From the NCBI GenBank assembly GCA_003116875.1, contig BCKT01000014.1, positions 132,149-196,148 on the forward strand: a DNA stretch of 64,000 bases, written 5' to 3'. Below the pieces are notes generated by a model. It was given only the letters and a program-made list of their open reading frames with translations, had not been told where the DNA came from and did no database searches. Position numbers and translations under genes: made by a program. Below, one piece after another: positions 24,638 to 35,628 of this stretch. The first letter of the stretch is position 1; the number at the start of each line of letters is the position of its first letter. Origin of the DNA: Takashimella koratensis (Eukaryota > Basidiomycota > Tremellomycetes > Trichosporonales > Tetragoniomycetaceae).

Positions 24638-27221
24638 ATGCCCGACCGCATTCATATCACCTCTCTGACCTGCCACCTCCCCCTTGGTCTCGGCCCCTCC
24701 GCATTCGACCTGCTTCCTGGCCCTCCTTGCCCCGTCGTCCTCGATATCTCCATCGACCTAGACGATTCCGTCGTCCCCCTCTGCGTAGCGACGGACGACA
24801 TGGCCGGACTCGGGGTCAACTACTCGACCTTGTCGAAAACCATATACGCCGCGCTCACCTTCTCTACCCCTCCCCACCCTCCACCTTCTTTCGCTTCCCC
24901 TGCCGCGCTGCTCAAGAGGGTCGGGGAGATCGTCCTCGCCTCGACAGACGCGGTGAGGGGCGCACACGTCCAGCTCACTCTCCCCAGGGGCCTGCTGCAT
25001 GCCTCCAGCGTCGATTATGCGCAGCGTTTTGAACAAAGGAAGGAAGGAGGGGCGGTGCAGTGCACGATCCGAGATCTCAAGGTCGCGTGTGTGGTCGGGC
25101 TGCATCCACATGAGAGGGCGGAGAGGCAGCGGCTCGAAGCGGATATCGCAGTCACTGGGATGGTCCAGTCTTGGTCTCACAAAGCGTTCGCTGACGAGGC
25201 ATTGACCGTGAGTACTTGCAGGAGCAAATCTTTGTTACAAGGTGCTGACTGATGGTATTCTACTTGAATCCAGTGGCTTGAACGATCCTCATTTGGGACC
25301 CTCGAATCACTCGTCGATACGTTCGGAAAACACCTCTTATCCCTACCTTCACTCTCCTCCCCTGCTTCAATTGTCGATATCACCATTCGTAAACCCTCTG
25401 CTCTTCCCTTCGCGACACCAAGTATCCGCGTCCAGCGCTCTGCATTCGACTTTGCCCGGCGGTCGAAACTGCTCGCTACCTCAACGCTCGGCGCGCCGGC
25501 CACTGCTTCGTCATCGCGAGGGGTATCCACTTCGGCCGTTGCGGGCTCAGCCGTGAGAGAAGGGAAGCGCGTATTCATTGCCGTCGGGTCAAATATCGGA
25601 GATCGAGTCGGACACATTCGACGTGCCGTGAAAGAGCTGCAGCAGGCCGGGTGCAGACTGAAGGACACTAGCAGGCTGTACGAGAGTGAACCAATGTATG
25701 TCACTGATCAGGACCGGTTCGTGAATGGTGTCATCGAGGTGAGTCTAGCCTCAAAGACCGAACATTTGCTTCTCATCTTTCCCTTCAAATTTCTCACAAT
25801 CCCATCAACAGAAATAGTCCGACTAACTTGTTCTAGATCGAAACCACACTCGCACCCCTCGACCTCCTTCGTCTGCTTAAACGGACTGAACGCTCCGTGG
25901 GACGAGTCAAGACATTTACCAACGGACCGCGTGTCATCGACCTTGACCTTGTACTGTACGGCGAAGACGAGGTGGTCCTGGGCTCCCGTGAGGATGCGGA
26001 GGACGAGGATGGGGTGAGGTGGTTGGAGTGTCCGCATCCCTCGATTGCGGAGAGGGAGTTTGTCCTCCGGCCGCTTGCTGAGTGAGTCAGGCTGCTTGAG
26101 TACAATGAGTCGTCAAGTTCTTCAGCTGTATTGAGAGCATGACAGAGCTTCAAGGCAAAACTAACTTCTTCAGTATCGCGCCCGACTTGATCCACCCAAC
26201 GCGCAAAACAACAATCTCCGACCTCCTCCTGCGTCTCTCGACCACCTCCCCATCCACTCTTCACCCAATCATTCCCTTCCCTTCCCCTTCTCTTCCTCTT
26301 TCCCTATCTTCCCCTCCCCACCCTTCCACCCCTCACATCATGGCGATCTTCAACGCGACACCTGACTCTTTCTCCGATGGCGATGCATCACGAACCATCA
26401 CTTCTTCTGCGCTGTCCTCTTGCCTCGCCCTCGCTTCTCTCCCTTCTCCGCCGCCTATCATCGATATCGGCGGCATGTCGACGCGTCCCCACTCCGTCCC
26501 TTGCACCGAGGAAGAAGAACTTTCCCGAGTCGTACCCCTCGTCCAAGCCATTCGCGCCTCTTCTGACCCCGTTTCCGCTTCAATCCTTTCTATCGACACT
26601 TACCGCCCCTCCGTGGCTCGAGCGGCAATCGAAGCAGGTGCAAGCTGCATCAACGATGTCCGAGGGGGTAGCGAACCAGGTATGCTCCAGACCATGGCGG
26701 ATTTGGACGTCCCCGTGATCCTCATGCACTCGCGTGGCGACTCAAAGACTATGACCTTGACTGAGACGCAGGACTACAGTCCCTTTGGAGGAGTAGTCAA
26801 TGGTATCCGAGCAGAACTGGAGGCTTCGGTACGCGCGGCACTCGAAGCAGGCGTGAAGCGGTGGGACATTATTGTTGACCCAGGTCTCGGGTTCGCCAAG
26901 TCGTTCACGGACAACCTCGTTCTTCTCAAACGCCTACCCGAGGTCTTCACCCCTTCCTCTCCCTCCACGTCCGGTACCGAAGGCGCAGCCGAGACCGCGC
27001 CCAGAGTAGACTTATCTCAATTCCCCGTACTCGTTGGAGCGAGTCGGAAAGGCTTCGTGGGTACCGTCTCGGGGCGCAAAGTTCCCTCCGAAAGAGGGTA
27101 CGCAGACGCCGCGCTCAACGCTATGTGTGTGGCCAGTGGGGTCGTGGATGTGCTCAGAGTACATGACCCGCAGGCAGCGGCAGATGCGGTGAAGATGGCG
27201 GTGGCGATCAGGGATGCGTAG
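24638..27221 (+). CDS. FOL1: Trifunctional folate synthesis protein (DHNA - HPPK - DHPS)
   Basis: Carries out three successive steps of tetrahydrofolate synthesis: dihydroneopterin aldolase, 6-hydroxymethyl-dihydropterin pyrophosphokinase and dihydropteroate synthase (the sulfonamide target). Four exons (24638-25207, 25274-25738, 25837-26081, 26174-27221) give 775 aa. The N-terminal third holds two aldolase-like repeats (VALLY-type region and CTIRDLKVACVVGLHPHERA). HPPK follows: VFIAVGSNIGDRVGHIRRAV, SRLYESEPMYVTDQDRFVNG and GPRVIDLDLVLYG. DHPS follows: IMAIFNATPDSFSDGD, IIDIGGMSTRPHS, SCINDVRGG, VILMHSRGD, DIIVDPGLGFAKSFTDN and VLVGASRKGFVG. The first ATG in frame is 24638; upstream open frame lacks ATG. 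A decayed copy of its 3' end lies at 28675-29035. Confidence 0.95.
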
Positions 27222-27374
27222 TAGATCAGGCTTAGAAGTGTACTTGTTATCTTAAACTAGTGGGTGATGGATTGCGTCCATGGCCCTGAAAGGATCGGAT
27301 TCGGGAGAAAATGGCAGTCTGTACTTCCAAAATTTGGGGTAGTGCGCATATCTGCCCCAGTGAACTCTCCTTTG

Positions 27375-27443
27375 CCTCTTTGTATCATATCGAGGTATCT
27401 TCCACAACGGACTTCCCTTGACCTCTTTGTATCATATCGAGGT
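27375..27443. repeat. 22-bp direct repeat, 47-bp period
   Basis: Two identical 22-mers (core TTTGTATCATATCGAGG) at 27375-27396 and 27422-27443, upstream of the first family A gene. A small tandem duplication or paired regulatory site. Confidence 0.85.
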
Positions 27444-27727
27444 TTCAAACACTCAGAGCGCGCCGGGAGAAATGGCCTTCCGTTCATCTTTGTCTCCCAG
27501 TCCATCTTTTGTCCTCTACTCCACGGCGCGCGGTCGGGGGCAGCACGAGTACTGTACAGTATCACTGATTCGACGCTCCCTTCAAAGTATTGCTGGGCTA
27601 CTGTGCACACCCTTGTATGTAGCCGAGGCCAAAACGCTCTCTATCCCTCTTCACCCCACAGTTCTCCACTTTTTCAGCTATACTACCACAACGCCACAGC
27701 CAAACCTACTACTACAGTATCCTCACA

Positions 27728-28483
27728 ATGTCGACGGCGGTCAATCCGTTTCCCAAACAGATCTCTAACAGCAGCAAGACTAATCTGTCGACCGAAGCCA
27801 AGTTCATCTTGAAGTACGTTTCGGGTGATTGCCTCGAGAGTACACTCTCCAAGGGTTTCACTTGGTCTCCAGAGCCAATCCCGGCCAGTGAATTAACTGA
27901 CGACGTCGACCCGGAATTTCAAACTGCCGAGAAATCATCCCAATTTAGGAAAGATATGACAACTCACCTGCGAAGTGTGGAAGTCCTCAAGTCCTACCAA
28001 GATCTAAACATGAGAACAAGAGAGAAACTGTACAAGGTGGATCTCCCGGGACAAACCTATCCTAGTTACTTGGTTCGCAGTGTTTTTGGTTTCGAAATCA
28101 TTCGGCCTACAGGGAGCCAGACCGATGGATCGTCTCCAGACTGGCAGTTTTTACTGGTTCCCAAGGGATATCAGGACGAGCTTCCGCTCCATGAGCCGTG
28201 GCTCTATTGCTCGGTCGCCAAAGGACAAACCACAGACGGGAAGCCAACTACGACGACTTTCGAAAGCAAACGCGCAGTTTATCTCGACAATAAAGGAGAT
28301 AGTCAGACCAAGGAGTACTCTTGCAGAATCGACGGAAGTTCAGCTGATGATAGCTGCACGTGCGAGCTGGAGAAGATTCAGCTGTATCACGGTCTTACTA
28401 CCGAAGGCAAGGGTGTCCTTGCTTTCGGTAGGCGTGATCCAGAGACGGGGGAAGAGATCTTGACTGTCGGTACTCACGTCTGA
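27728..28483 (+). CDS. Family A member 1: uncharacterised intronless protein
   Basis: Not recognised; no known domain seen. One uninterrupted ORF of 251 aa, without the introns that break almost every other gene here. Family pattern, shared with the next five loci: an N-terminal MSxxNPFxxxxSNxxKxxLSxE block (here MSTAVNPFPKQISNSSKTNL), a Trp-containing block ending IPASEL, LPGQT (positions about 111-115) followed by a hydrophobic segment ending IIRP, and a C-terminal ELEKIQLYHGLTTEGKGVLA block. No signal peptide or membrane segment; probably soluble. It is the only one of the first four members with an intact reading frame. It sits directly downstream of FOL1, on the same strand, 507 bp away. 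Confidence 0.75.
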   Translation: MSTAVNPFPKQISNSSKTNLSTEAKFILKYVSGDCLESTLSKGFTWSPEPIPASELTDDVDPEFQTAEKSSQFRKDMTTHLRSVEVLKSYQDLNMRTREKLYKVDLPGQTYPSYLVRSVFGFEIIRPTGSQTDGSSPDWQFLLVPKGYQDELPLHEPWLYCSVAKGQTTDGKPTTTTFESKRAVYLDNKGDSQTKEYSCRIDGSSADDSCTCELEKIQLYHGLTTEGKGVLAFGRRDPETGEEILTVGTHV

Positions 28484-28674
28484 CCACCACCCACTAGTTT
28501 TGCATCATCACGCTTCATATATCGCAGAATTGTGTCCTGCTGTTTTGGGGGGCATGCACACTGCTTTGTTCTAAAAATGGCAATTCGAGGAAGAGGAAGA
28601 GACGAGGAACTTGTGGCGCTTGACAACATGGCTAACAAAGAGCGGACAATACCACGTCAACTAATCCGTTTGCT

Positions 28675-29035
28675 CGAAACGCCCTCTTGATCCCGCAATC
28701 GGGTTCGCAGATTCGTTCCCGGCAATCTTGTCCTCCTCAGACGCCTACCGGAGGTGTTTGCCCCCGTCCTTCCCTGGTTTCCCTGGCTGGACATTGAGTC
28801 CGCATCCGCCTGACCTAGAGTCGACATATCCCAGTTCCCCGTCCTCGTAGGCGCCAGCAGGAAAGGTTCCGTAGGGACTGTCTCGGGCAAGACAATACCT
28901 TCCGAGAGAGGATACGCACACGCTGTGCTCAATGCGGCATGCGTGGCTAGTGGGGTCGTGGACGTTCTGAGGGTGCATGATCCACAGGGAGCAGCGGATG
29001 CTGTGAAGATGGCTGTGGCAATCAGGGATGTTTAG
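28675..29035 (+). pseudogene. Duplicated 3' fragment of FOL1 (DHPS domain), decayed
   Basis: Nucleotide similarity to FOL1 from about 26877 to its stop, including the stretches encoding GFAKSFTDN, LLKRLPEVF, FPVLVGASRKG, SERGYADAALNA and HDPQAAADAVKMAVAIRDA, and even the doubled TAG at the end (29033-29038). The reading frame is broken by indels near 28695 and 28775, and there is no upstream FOL1 sequence. It is followed by family A member 2, just as FOL1 is followed by member 1, so the pair arose by segmental duplication. Confidence 0.92.
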
Positions 29036-29550
29036 TAGAGTAGCGTTGGTTAAACAGTATTAGGCAGATGATATGTACGAGTGGGAATAAAAGGATAGGT
29101 AGGGTTTGGGACGTGTGAAGGAATTGCACATACATAGGATGGACCCGGATGATGATGCATCTCTTCTTTTGTGCAGTATATTGCCGATATGGCTCGACTT
29201 GGGCTAGCGACTAGTCAATGTCTCAAAGATCCAAGGATGTGTAACATTTGTAACCGGGAAAGAATAGAGAGCACAAGTTGAACTGACTACATTTCCTTTG
29301 CAATGATGACTTGTCCCCAACATTTGCTGTCATCGAGACTTGAGCTCCTTCCCTCCTCCCCTCTCGTCGTTGCCACAATGCTCGCCATCCGTGGTAACAG
29401 ATACCACCGACTTTCAGTATCTTTCCTTTCTCCAGTCCGTCTGAATCCGAGTGGAAATGCTCCCGGGGAAATCCCTTTCACCTACTACTAATGCTCCCGA
29501 CTTTTGTGTTTCGCTCTTTGCTTGCACATTTTTGGCGTCCATATCTGGGG

Positions 29551-29559
29551 TATAAAAGG
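29551..29559 (+). promoter_or_regulatory. TATA box of family A member 2
   Basis: A strong TATAAAAGG at 29551, 115 bp before the ATG at 29666, followed by a CT-rich leader. Confidence 0.7.
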
Positions 29560-29665
29560 TCGTTGTTCACTATCTTCATTCTCCCTCTCCTCTTCTCTCC
29601 ATTCCACTTTTTGACACCTTGACACCTATCAACGCAACGAATCAACGAAACGGGTCACTTTCAAC

Positions 29666-30458
29666 ATGTCAGCGCCTAAACCATTTGCTAACAATGTCGC
29701 CAACAGAACCAAGACGGGTTTTTCCGACCTTGCAAAACTCACTTTAGCGTATGCGCCCGACACGTGCATGAAGTGGGCTCTCTCACACAACTTTGTCTGG
29801 TGGACGCAGCCTATCCCCGCCAGCGCTTTGGTTACCGATGAGGATGCTAGCCACACGGGGCCTGTCTTGGAGTACCCCGAGTGGAAGGAAACAGTCCTAT
29901 CCGGCTTGACAAGCAAGAACATCGCGGCAGCAAACAGTCCGGCACCGTTGTATTCCCTGACCCTACCTGGTCAGACCGCACCAAGCTGCGTACGTGGTTG
30001 AGAGCTCCTCGCCTTACCGGCTTGTGCGCCCGAGCAGCCCGCTAGAGCTCGGTTCCGGAGATCTAGAGTACATGCTTGCTCCAACCACTCGTAATTCGGA
30101 AGGTTCAGCCGAGCCGATACCGCTAAGAACAACGATCGAGTGTTATGCAGCAACCAGTTTCACCCCCACGGGCGAGAACATACCTTTGACCACTTTCGAT
30201 CCGGATAACCAGCTCCTTCTGGACCTCGAGGTAGGAAAAAGCAAGGAGGATATGCCGACAATGGCCTACTATTTCAGTCTCAACCAAACCTTGGAGAAAG
30301 AAAAGTTCCAATGCGAGCTAGAGACCACACTCGTCTACCATGGTGTCACCATTGATGGAAGAGGTGTGATAGCATTGGGAAGGAAGAACGAAACGACTGG
30401 AGAGATCTCATTCACTTGTGGGATTCACGCTAGACAGTCGTCTATGAGCACCGCCTAG
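29666..30458 (+). pseudogene. Family A member 2, split by a +1 frameshift
   Basis: The first reading frame (29666-30001) gives the family N-terminus (MSAPKPFANNVANRTKTGFS, WALSHNFVWWTQPIPASALV) up to LPGQTAPSC, then stops. A second frame, open from about 29990 to the TAG at 30456-30458, continues as YVVESSSPYRLVRP and ends with ELETTLVYHGVTIDGRGVIA and ALGRKNETTGEISFTCGIHA. The two align end to end with member 1, so one extra base near 29988-29992 breaks the gene. An intron does not restore the frame: the GTACGT there has no in-phase acceptor. A base-calling error remains possible. Function unknown. Confidence 0.75.
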
Positions 30459-30833
30459 TTGAGTTTCTTTTCGATTTCTCCCAAAGATTCTCTCGATTGC
30501 ATGCACGCTCCTGTGTCCGCTTCGATGAACTTTTGTAAGGGGTGAAACGCAAAGTTATGTTGCTTGGAATGTACATGATTGAACAAAACCCAGTGGGTAT
30601 CAATCACTCCAGCAACATCTTATAGCCATGCGTGAAAGAAATGAGCTCGAGAAATGTTGTGATGGCATGATTCTGAGGAGGCGGCAAGGTTGGGAGGGGA
30701 TTGGACTCATGCAGTTCGGGCGAAGAATGAGACTCCACTTTGGTTTATGTTTTGAGCTGCCGAGGTGGCTGGATTTTGACGAGCGCCCAACCAATGTTTG
30801 ACCGTGCAAGAGGCACGTCAGCCTCGGTAATAG

Positions 30834-31133
30834 GTGTTCACTGGTGAGCAGGTCGCGAGCATTCCTTGGTGCAAGCTAGCAGACGCCAACATAGCCCGAG
30901 CTCGCCATGCGCACACCGGCTGCTACGAGGGGCACGGGATCAAACTTGATGTCAAAGAGAACGGCTGGACATACAAAGTTTTTCACCTGACACCTTTCAG
31001 CTGCAACACCTTTGATATATCGGGTGAAAAAAATGGCTCAACGATAGTAGAAACCCTTTGTCCGGACCGGTGGGTAGGAGAGCCCCTCACCAGAGAGCTC
31101 CCGACCGCTTTCAGTCCTTTGTCCCGTACTTGA
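30834..31133 (+). other. Short open frame between family A members, significance unclear
   Basis: A 99-codon open frame with unremarkable amino-acid composition (contains IPWCKLADANIARARHAHTG). It begins at a non-ATG codon and shows no family A blocks that I can align with confidence. It may be a relic of another copy or chance. I see nothing else in 30459-31250. Confidence 0.2.
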
Positions 31134-31253
31134 CAAAGGTCGCATCGGACGTAGTATGAGCTCGGTAGTCCCAGCAAAAGACCGCAGTGTTTCTTTGTTC
31201 TCGGGAGCACAATTTTCCTCCTCTACATCGTCTGGGGAGTCTCAATACGTTTG

Positions 31254-31265
31254 CTATATATATAG
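31254..31265 (+). promoter_or_regulatory. TATA box of family A member 3
   Basis: CTATATATATAG at 31254-31265, about 96-107 bp before the ATG at 31361. Confidence 0.6.
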
Positions 31266-31360
31266 TGTGTACTACTCTGAAAGGCCTATTGACTTGAGTC
31301 CTCTCCAGCTGATACAGTAACACTCTCAATCGGCTACATCCAATTTTCATCCCCTTTCCA

Positions 31361-32354
31361 ATGTCAGTCATCAATCCGTTTCACTACGATGTGTCAAACC
31401 CAACCAAGAATGATCTTTCGAACGAAACGATACACATACTTGAGAATAATCCCCAGGAATGTTTGGTTTGGACGATCTCTCGACTGTTGGTCTGGCAGGA
31501 GGTCAGCATCCCGGAAAATGAATTTCTGAATGTTAATAACAATCAGGATTTTGTTGTGCGACGGACAGATGGTTTAGACCTCTTGAATATCAGCCAGCAG
31601 ATCGAACAAATCGTGAAGAAATCTACCCACGAAACAAACGAGGCTAGTCGTGATCTTTCGCAGCAACTTGCGGGAAGCTATCTCGCTAAGGGAAACACTG
31701 GAGGCAGAATTACGTTAGAAAAATCGGATTGTCAAAGTCTCGTCCATTGGAGCAAGAAAATCAAAGAAATCATGGATAAATCGAGTGTCAACTTCGATCG
31801 CAGACATCTACACCGTCTCAGTATCCCTGGTATATCAGCTCTCACCTACGCTGTCGAAGAGCACATTCAAGTATCTGTTGATTCGCCCTGAGCATGCGAT
31901 TAGGATAGAGTCGACAAATTTTCTTTTTTTCCTTGCCTCGAAGATCGACATAGACCTGATGTCAAGCTCTCTCGATCAGCCTCTACCCTGCCTTGCGGGG
32001 ACTAGAGCCGTTCCTAACCCCAAGAAGGTTCCAACATTACAATTCCAAACCGACCGAACCTTGAATTTGGATTTGGATCTCAAGACCGGGGTTTCAATTG
32101 ACGGAAGTCTTACTGAGGTCTGCTCCTTCCGTTTTGACCTTTTGCACGAGGATACCTGGCTGCGTTGCACCTTGGAGGACGTAGTGGTTTATCATGGTGT
32201 GACTATCGATGATAGAGGTGTGTTTGCATTGGGTAGTCGTGATTCCGATACGGGAGCGTTATCCTTCAAGTATGGTATACACGCAAGACAATCCCCCAAA
32301 CAAATGGGGAGGAAACGGCCGAACAAATCACAAGGAGACGGGTCGTCAGTATAG
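31361..32354 (+). pseudogene. Family A member 3, split by a frameshift
   Basis: Frame one (31361-31891) starts MSVINPFHYDVSNPTKNDLS and carries the Trp block CLVWTISRLLVWQEVSIPEN, then a longer charged insert than members 1 and 2 (about 60 residues more) and IPGISALTYAVEEH before a stop. The continuation, YLLIRPEHAIRIES through CTLEDVVVYHGVTIDDRGVF and a basic tail (GRKRPNKSQGD), lies in another frame ending at 32354. The switch is near 31855-31870, at nearly the same place in the alignment as the break in member 2. Function unknown; either recently dead or mis-assembled. Confidence 0.7.
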
Positions 32355-32449
32355 TCAAGAGTTTTATTCAGGTAAATAATCAGGGAGGTGCGAAGCGCAG
32401 AATGTTGCAACGTGTTTTCCATATTCGTCTACCTGTCGTCAACAGGCAG

Positions 32450-32484
<35 letters not shown>
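32450..32484. repeat. Poly-C run abutting the assembly gap
   Basis: About 35 consecutive C ending exactly where the N run begins, in line with a sequencing stall at a homopolymer. Confidence 0.95.
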
Positions 32485-32771
32485 NNNNNNNNNNNNNNNN
32501 NNNNNNNNNNNNNNNNNNNNNNNNNNNNNNNNNNNNNNNNNNNNNNNNNNNNNNNNNNNNNNNNNNNNNNNNNNNNNNNNNNNNNNNNNNNNNNNNNNNN
32601 NNNNNNNNNNNNNNNNNNNNNNNNNNNNNNNNNNNNNNNNNNNNNNNNNNNNNNNNNNNNNNNNNNNNNNNNNNNNNNNNNNNNNNNNNNNNNNNNNNNN
32701 NNNNNNNNNNNNNNNNNNNNNNNNNNNNNNNNNNNNNNNNNNNNNNNNNNNNNNNNNNNNNNNNNNNNNNN
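32485..32771. other. Assembly gap (287 N)
   Basis: Undetermined bases. The promoter and possibly the true 5' end of family A member 4 lie in or beside it. Confidence 0.99.
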
Positions 32772-32843
32772 CCCGCCATGTCTACATCAACTTTCATACA
32801 AGCCTCAATCACATAAACATACCTATCGACCACCTAGAAAAAC

Positions 32844-33531
32844 ATGAACGACCATACACAGCTTTTCAGGAATCTTTCGGCTCAAGCTCCCTTGTCTTGG
32901 GTATCCACTACCCCAGAAGCAATGCTGAGCAGCTATTCCGACTCTGCCCCCGCGCGTATGAGTGACAAGGAAGGTTTAACCCAGCAAGGCGCACCGACCA
33001 TGTCTCAACCCACAGCGACTCCCAAGCGGTTTGTGGAAGCCCCTCTGGAAAGCGGAGAAATGCTTACCGTCGCTAGAAAAAACGTCTTTGTGCTAAGGCC
33101 GTGTGAGCCCTTGACAATCTCGGGCGAGAGGGTTACTCATTTCCGTACTAGCTACGTTACAGGAATTGAGACAACTTTGCATGGCCCTTGCTTTGTCATG
33201 ACAAGCAAGGAGAGCTCCCCGACCACCAATCGGGCTGCACTGTCAAAGACTAGCATTGCGAAAGTGGGTTCGCTGAATGTAGATGGTCTCGATCCGCGCT
33301 GCATCGAGGGACATTCAACACCCAACTGTTCACTTTGATTACAAACCCGATGAACACGGTTCTGTGTCGTTTGATGGAGATGGGTATCTCAAGCACGCCT
33401 ACCTGTGGGAAGGAATCAATTCCGAAGGCAAGCCTTGCTTTGGGTTCGAAGATTTGCCGGAGGCTCGGCAGCAAACTGCTTTTTCCAGGGACACCCTCGT
33501 TCGCCCTTACTTCTATGGTGATAGGGCTTAG
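32844..33531 (+). pseudogene. Family A member 4, frameshifted, next to gap
   Basis: Frame one from ATG 32844 gives MNDHTQLFRNLSAQAPLSWV and later TVARKNVFVLRPCEPL and HGPCFVMTSK, then runs to a stop at 33338. The C-terminal block (DEHGSVSFDGDGYLKHAYLW, then EGINSEGKPCFGFEDL) lies in a different frame ending at 33531. The switch is between about 33260 and 33310. It is more diverged than members 1-3 and closest to member 5 (shared LSW near the start, LKHAYLWEG versus LHDAKLWEG). The true start may lie in the gap. Confidence 0.6.
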
Positions 33532-34098
33532 CCGATCTGCTAAGCGGAATCTAAGGTTCAAAACGAACCAATGACCATTCTCACGAGCAAGGAAGGGGTA
33601 TGTGAGATGTCTGGCGACCACCGAGGTCACTGGGAAATTGCTTGGGTTATGGGTTCTCTCTTGGTGAATGCATGATTTTGAAGGCCACGACCTTCTGCAT
33701 ATGCGGGCGGATGCCTGCAATCGTGCGGGTACTTGGATTGAGAGTGAGACAAACTTACTCCTATGCGAGGTGAGCTGAGCCTTTGTAGCAAGTAAGACAA
33801 GGGAACGTACGTACGTAGTCAACTGGCTCAAGTAGACCACAGGAGATAATGATCTCCCAGCGAGTATGAGCAGAAACCCTTGGAGCTGCAACTTGACTGG
33901 CTGCTCCTTTTGCTTTGATGTCGTCTCACTTGTTTAATGATATTTCTTACATCAAAGGACACCCACCAACAAGTTTGATAAGGGTTTCATATGGGTTTCA
34001 GAGCAAGAGCAAGGCGGACGAGCCGCACGTAATGAATGAGACATTAGAGGCTAGCCTCATGGTCTGCTAAGATTGAGGTTTTGGCTACAGTTCTACGA

Positions 34099-34105
34099 TA
34101 TAAAT
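34099..34105 (+). promoter_or_regulatory. TATA box of family A member 5
   Basis: TATAAAT, 80 bp before the ATG at 34179. Confidence 0.55.
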
Positions 34106-34178
34106 CACCATCCCCCATCTTTCCGAGAGACTACTCGCCACTTTGAACAACTCATCAGCGGCTCTTCAAGCCCGCAAT

Positions 34179-34937
34179 ATGTCTAGTTCGTTTTTAAACC
34201 TCAACAAAGCTAACGCTTCACTCTCTTTGAAGGATAGAAGCACCATGAACCTTTCGCTTTTTGCAAGGCCACACCTTTCTTGGTGTGATCCCGGAAAGCG
34301 AACCTTCAAGACCCGCTCGATTTCCACCAAATGGTTTAACCAGGCTCTGTCGAAGCCCATCAGCGACTTCTTGGCGACCATCACCCAGGACGCCGTGACA
34401 AACTTTGTTCAGTCTGAGCAGAGTACCGCCCAGTCCTCCCAATCTAAGGAGATTCATACTCTTCAGCCCTCGTATGGCGGACCTAAAAGCTACCTCACCC
34501 CAGCCAAATTCTTAGCGGTACCTCTTCGTGACGAGGTATTTGCCGGTGAACAAGCAGACCTTCTCCTAGTCGATGCTGACCCCACTGGTGTTGCCTCAGA
34601 CTGCGGTTATTCTTGCTACGTAGTGACCAAGCCAAAGAACGAGCACGACGCCATGTTGGTGACACCCGGTGGGAATATCTACTTTGTGGACGCAGACGCT
34701 TTCCTCACGCCTCAAAGCAGCCCCGGTTTTGTCTTTAAACCTCCCCAAAGTCTCGAGGACCAAGCCATGACGACTGGGGGTGCTTCACTTCACGATGCAA
34801 AGCTTTGGGAAGGGTTCACTTGGGAGGGTAAATGGTTCCTCGTCTTTGAGAATCCTGTTACAGCTGAGGGGGCTGACCCGTCCTACATCTATGCGGAGAA
34901 GATCTCAAGGGCCACTTGCAAGGGTGCGCGCGAATGA
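34179..34937 (+). CDS. Family A member 5: uncharacterised intronless protein, intact
   Basis: A single 252-aa ORF from the first in-frame ATG (MSSSFLNLNKANASLSLKDR). Related to member 4 by ARPHLSWCDPG near the start and by LHDAKLWEGFTWEGKWFLVF near the end, and more loosely to members 1-3. A hydrophobic core lies around SDCGYSCYVVTKPK and MLVTPGGNIYFVDADAFL. No signal peptide or transmembrane segment. Member 1 and this one are the only clearly intact copies in the cluster. Function unknown. The 33.55-34.1 kb stretch before it holds no gene that I can see. Confidence 0.7.
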   Translation: MSSSFLNLNKANASLSLKDRSTMNLSLFARPHLSWCDPGKRTFKTRSISTKWFNQALSKPISDFLATITQDAVTNFVQSEQSTAQSSQSKEIHTLQPSYGGPKSYLTPAKFLAVPLRDEVFAGEQADLLLVDADPTGVASDCGYSCYVVTKPKNEHDAMLVTPGGNIYFVDADAFLTPQSSPGFVFKPPQSLEDQAMTTGGASLHDAKLWEGFTWEGKWFLVFENPVTAEGADPSYIYAEKISRATCKGARE

Positions 34938-35628
34938 ATGCAATTGATATGCTTATCATTATGCTCCAAAACGTTGTCCTTGTCGTAAGTTAACATCACT
35001 TCGGCAAAGGTGATTACGATACATCATGAGCATCCTCTGCACATTTTGTTATTCACTTATGAGAGCAGTCAGAGGCGTTCTGCACCCAATATCAAATTCC
35101 TTGTCTTCTCGGCCCCTCGTTCCCTCGTCCTCCCAGGCCTACGACTGGGTCCTCCACTCTCATGCCGAATCTCAAGAATTGCGTTACTGGGATGATGCTT
35201 TGCAATAACTTGGCAACGGGAGAGCTTCCCCACAACAGGCCTCAAGAATCAGACCAATTGCCCACCAGCACAGACGGATATCTAAGGTCAACAGGAGTGC
35301 GCGACGTTTGCATGCAGTACATTACAGACCGCCGGTCGTACATCGTCTCTCCACCAATCTGCTGAAGGTTCACTGAGAGGCGTGGCACACATTCAAGGTA
35401 GGGTAGGAATTTTGAATGATGTTCAGCATTTTTTGAAGGCTGTTGCGTACAGTTACGCAGGAGCGACGCCGACAGAAATCTCACAGTTCATGTCGTTGCC
35501 CTTCTCATACCGCTCACTGGGTGACAGCTAGGATGCGGCCTGAGGCGGCAAGTCGCGGATAAATTATCAGATAACACTGTTCTCACATTGAGATTCAAAG
35601 TTGTCATATGAGGTGTTGCACACACCTA

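Noticed and set aside
24193..25032. 280-codon plus-strand frame between DMC1 and FOL1
   Set aside because: Begins at a non-ATG codon, overlaps FOL1 out of frame, and its second half is Arg/Pro-rich shadow sequence.
29960..30050. An intron explaining the break in family A member 2
   Set aside because: The GTACGT donor has no acceptor that restores the downstream frame; a one-base shift does.
32388..32965. Open frames running through the gap
   Set aside because: They consist of poly-Pro from poly-C plus undetermined residues.
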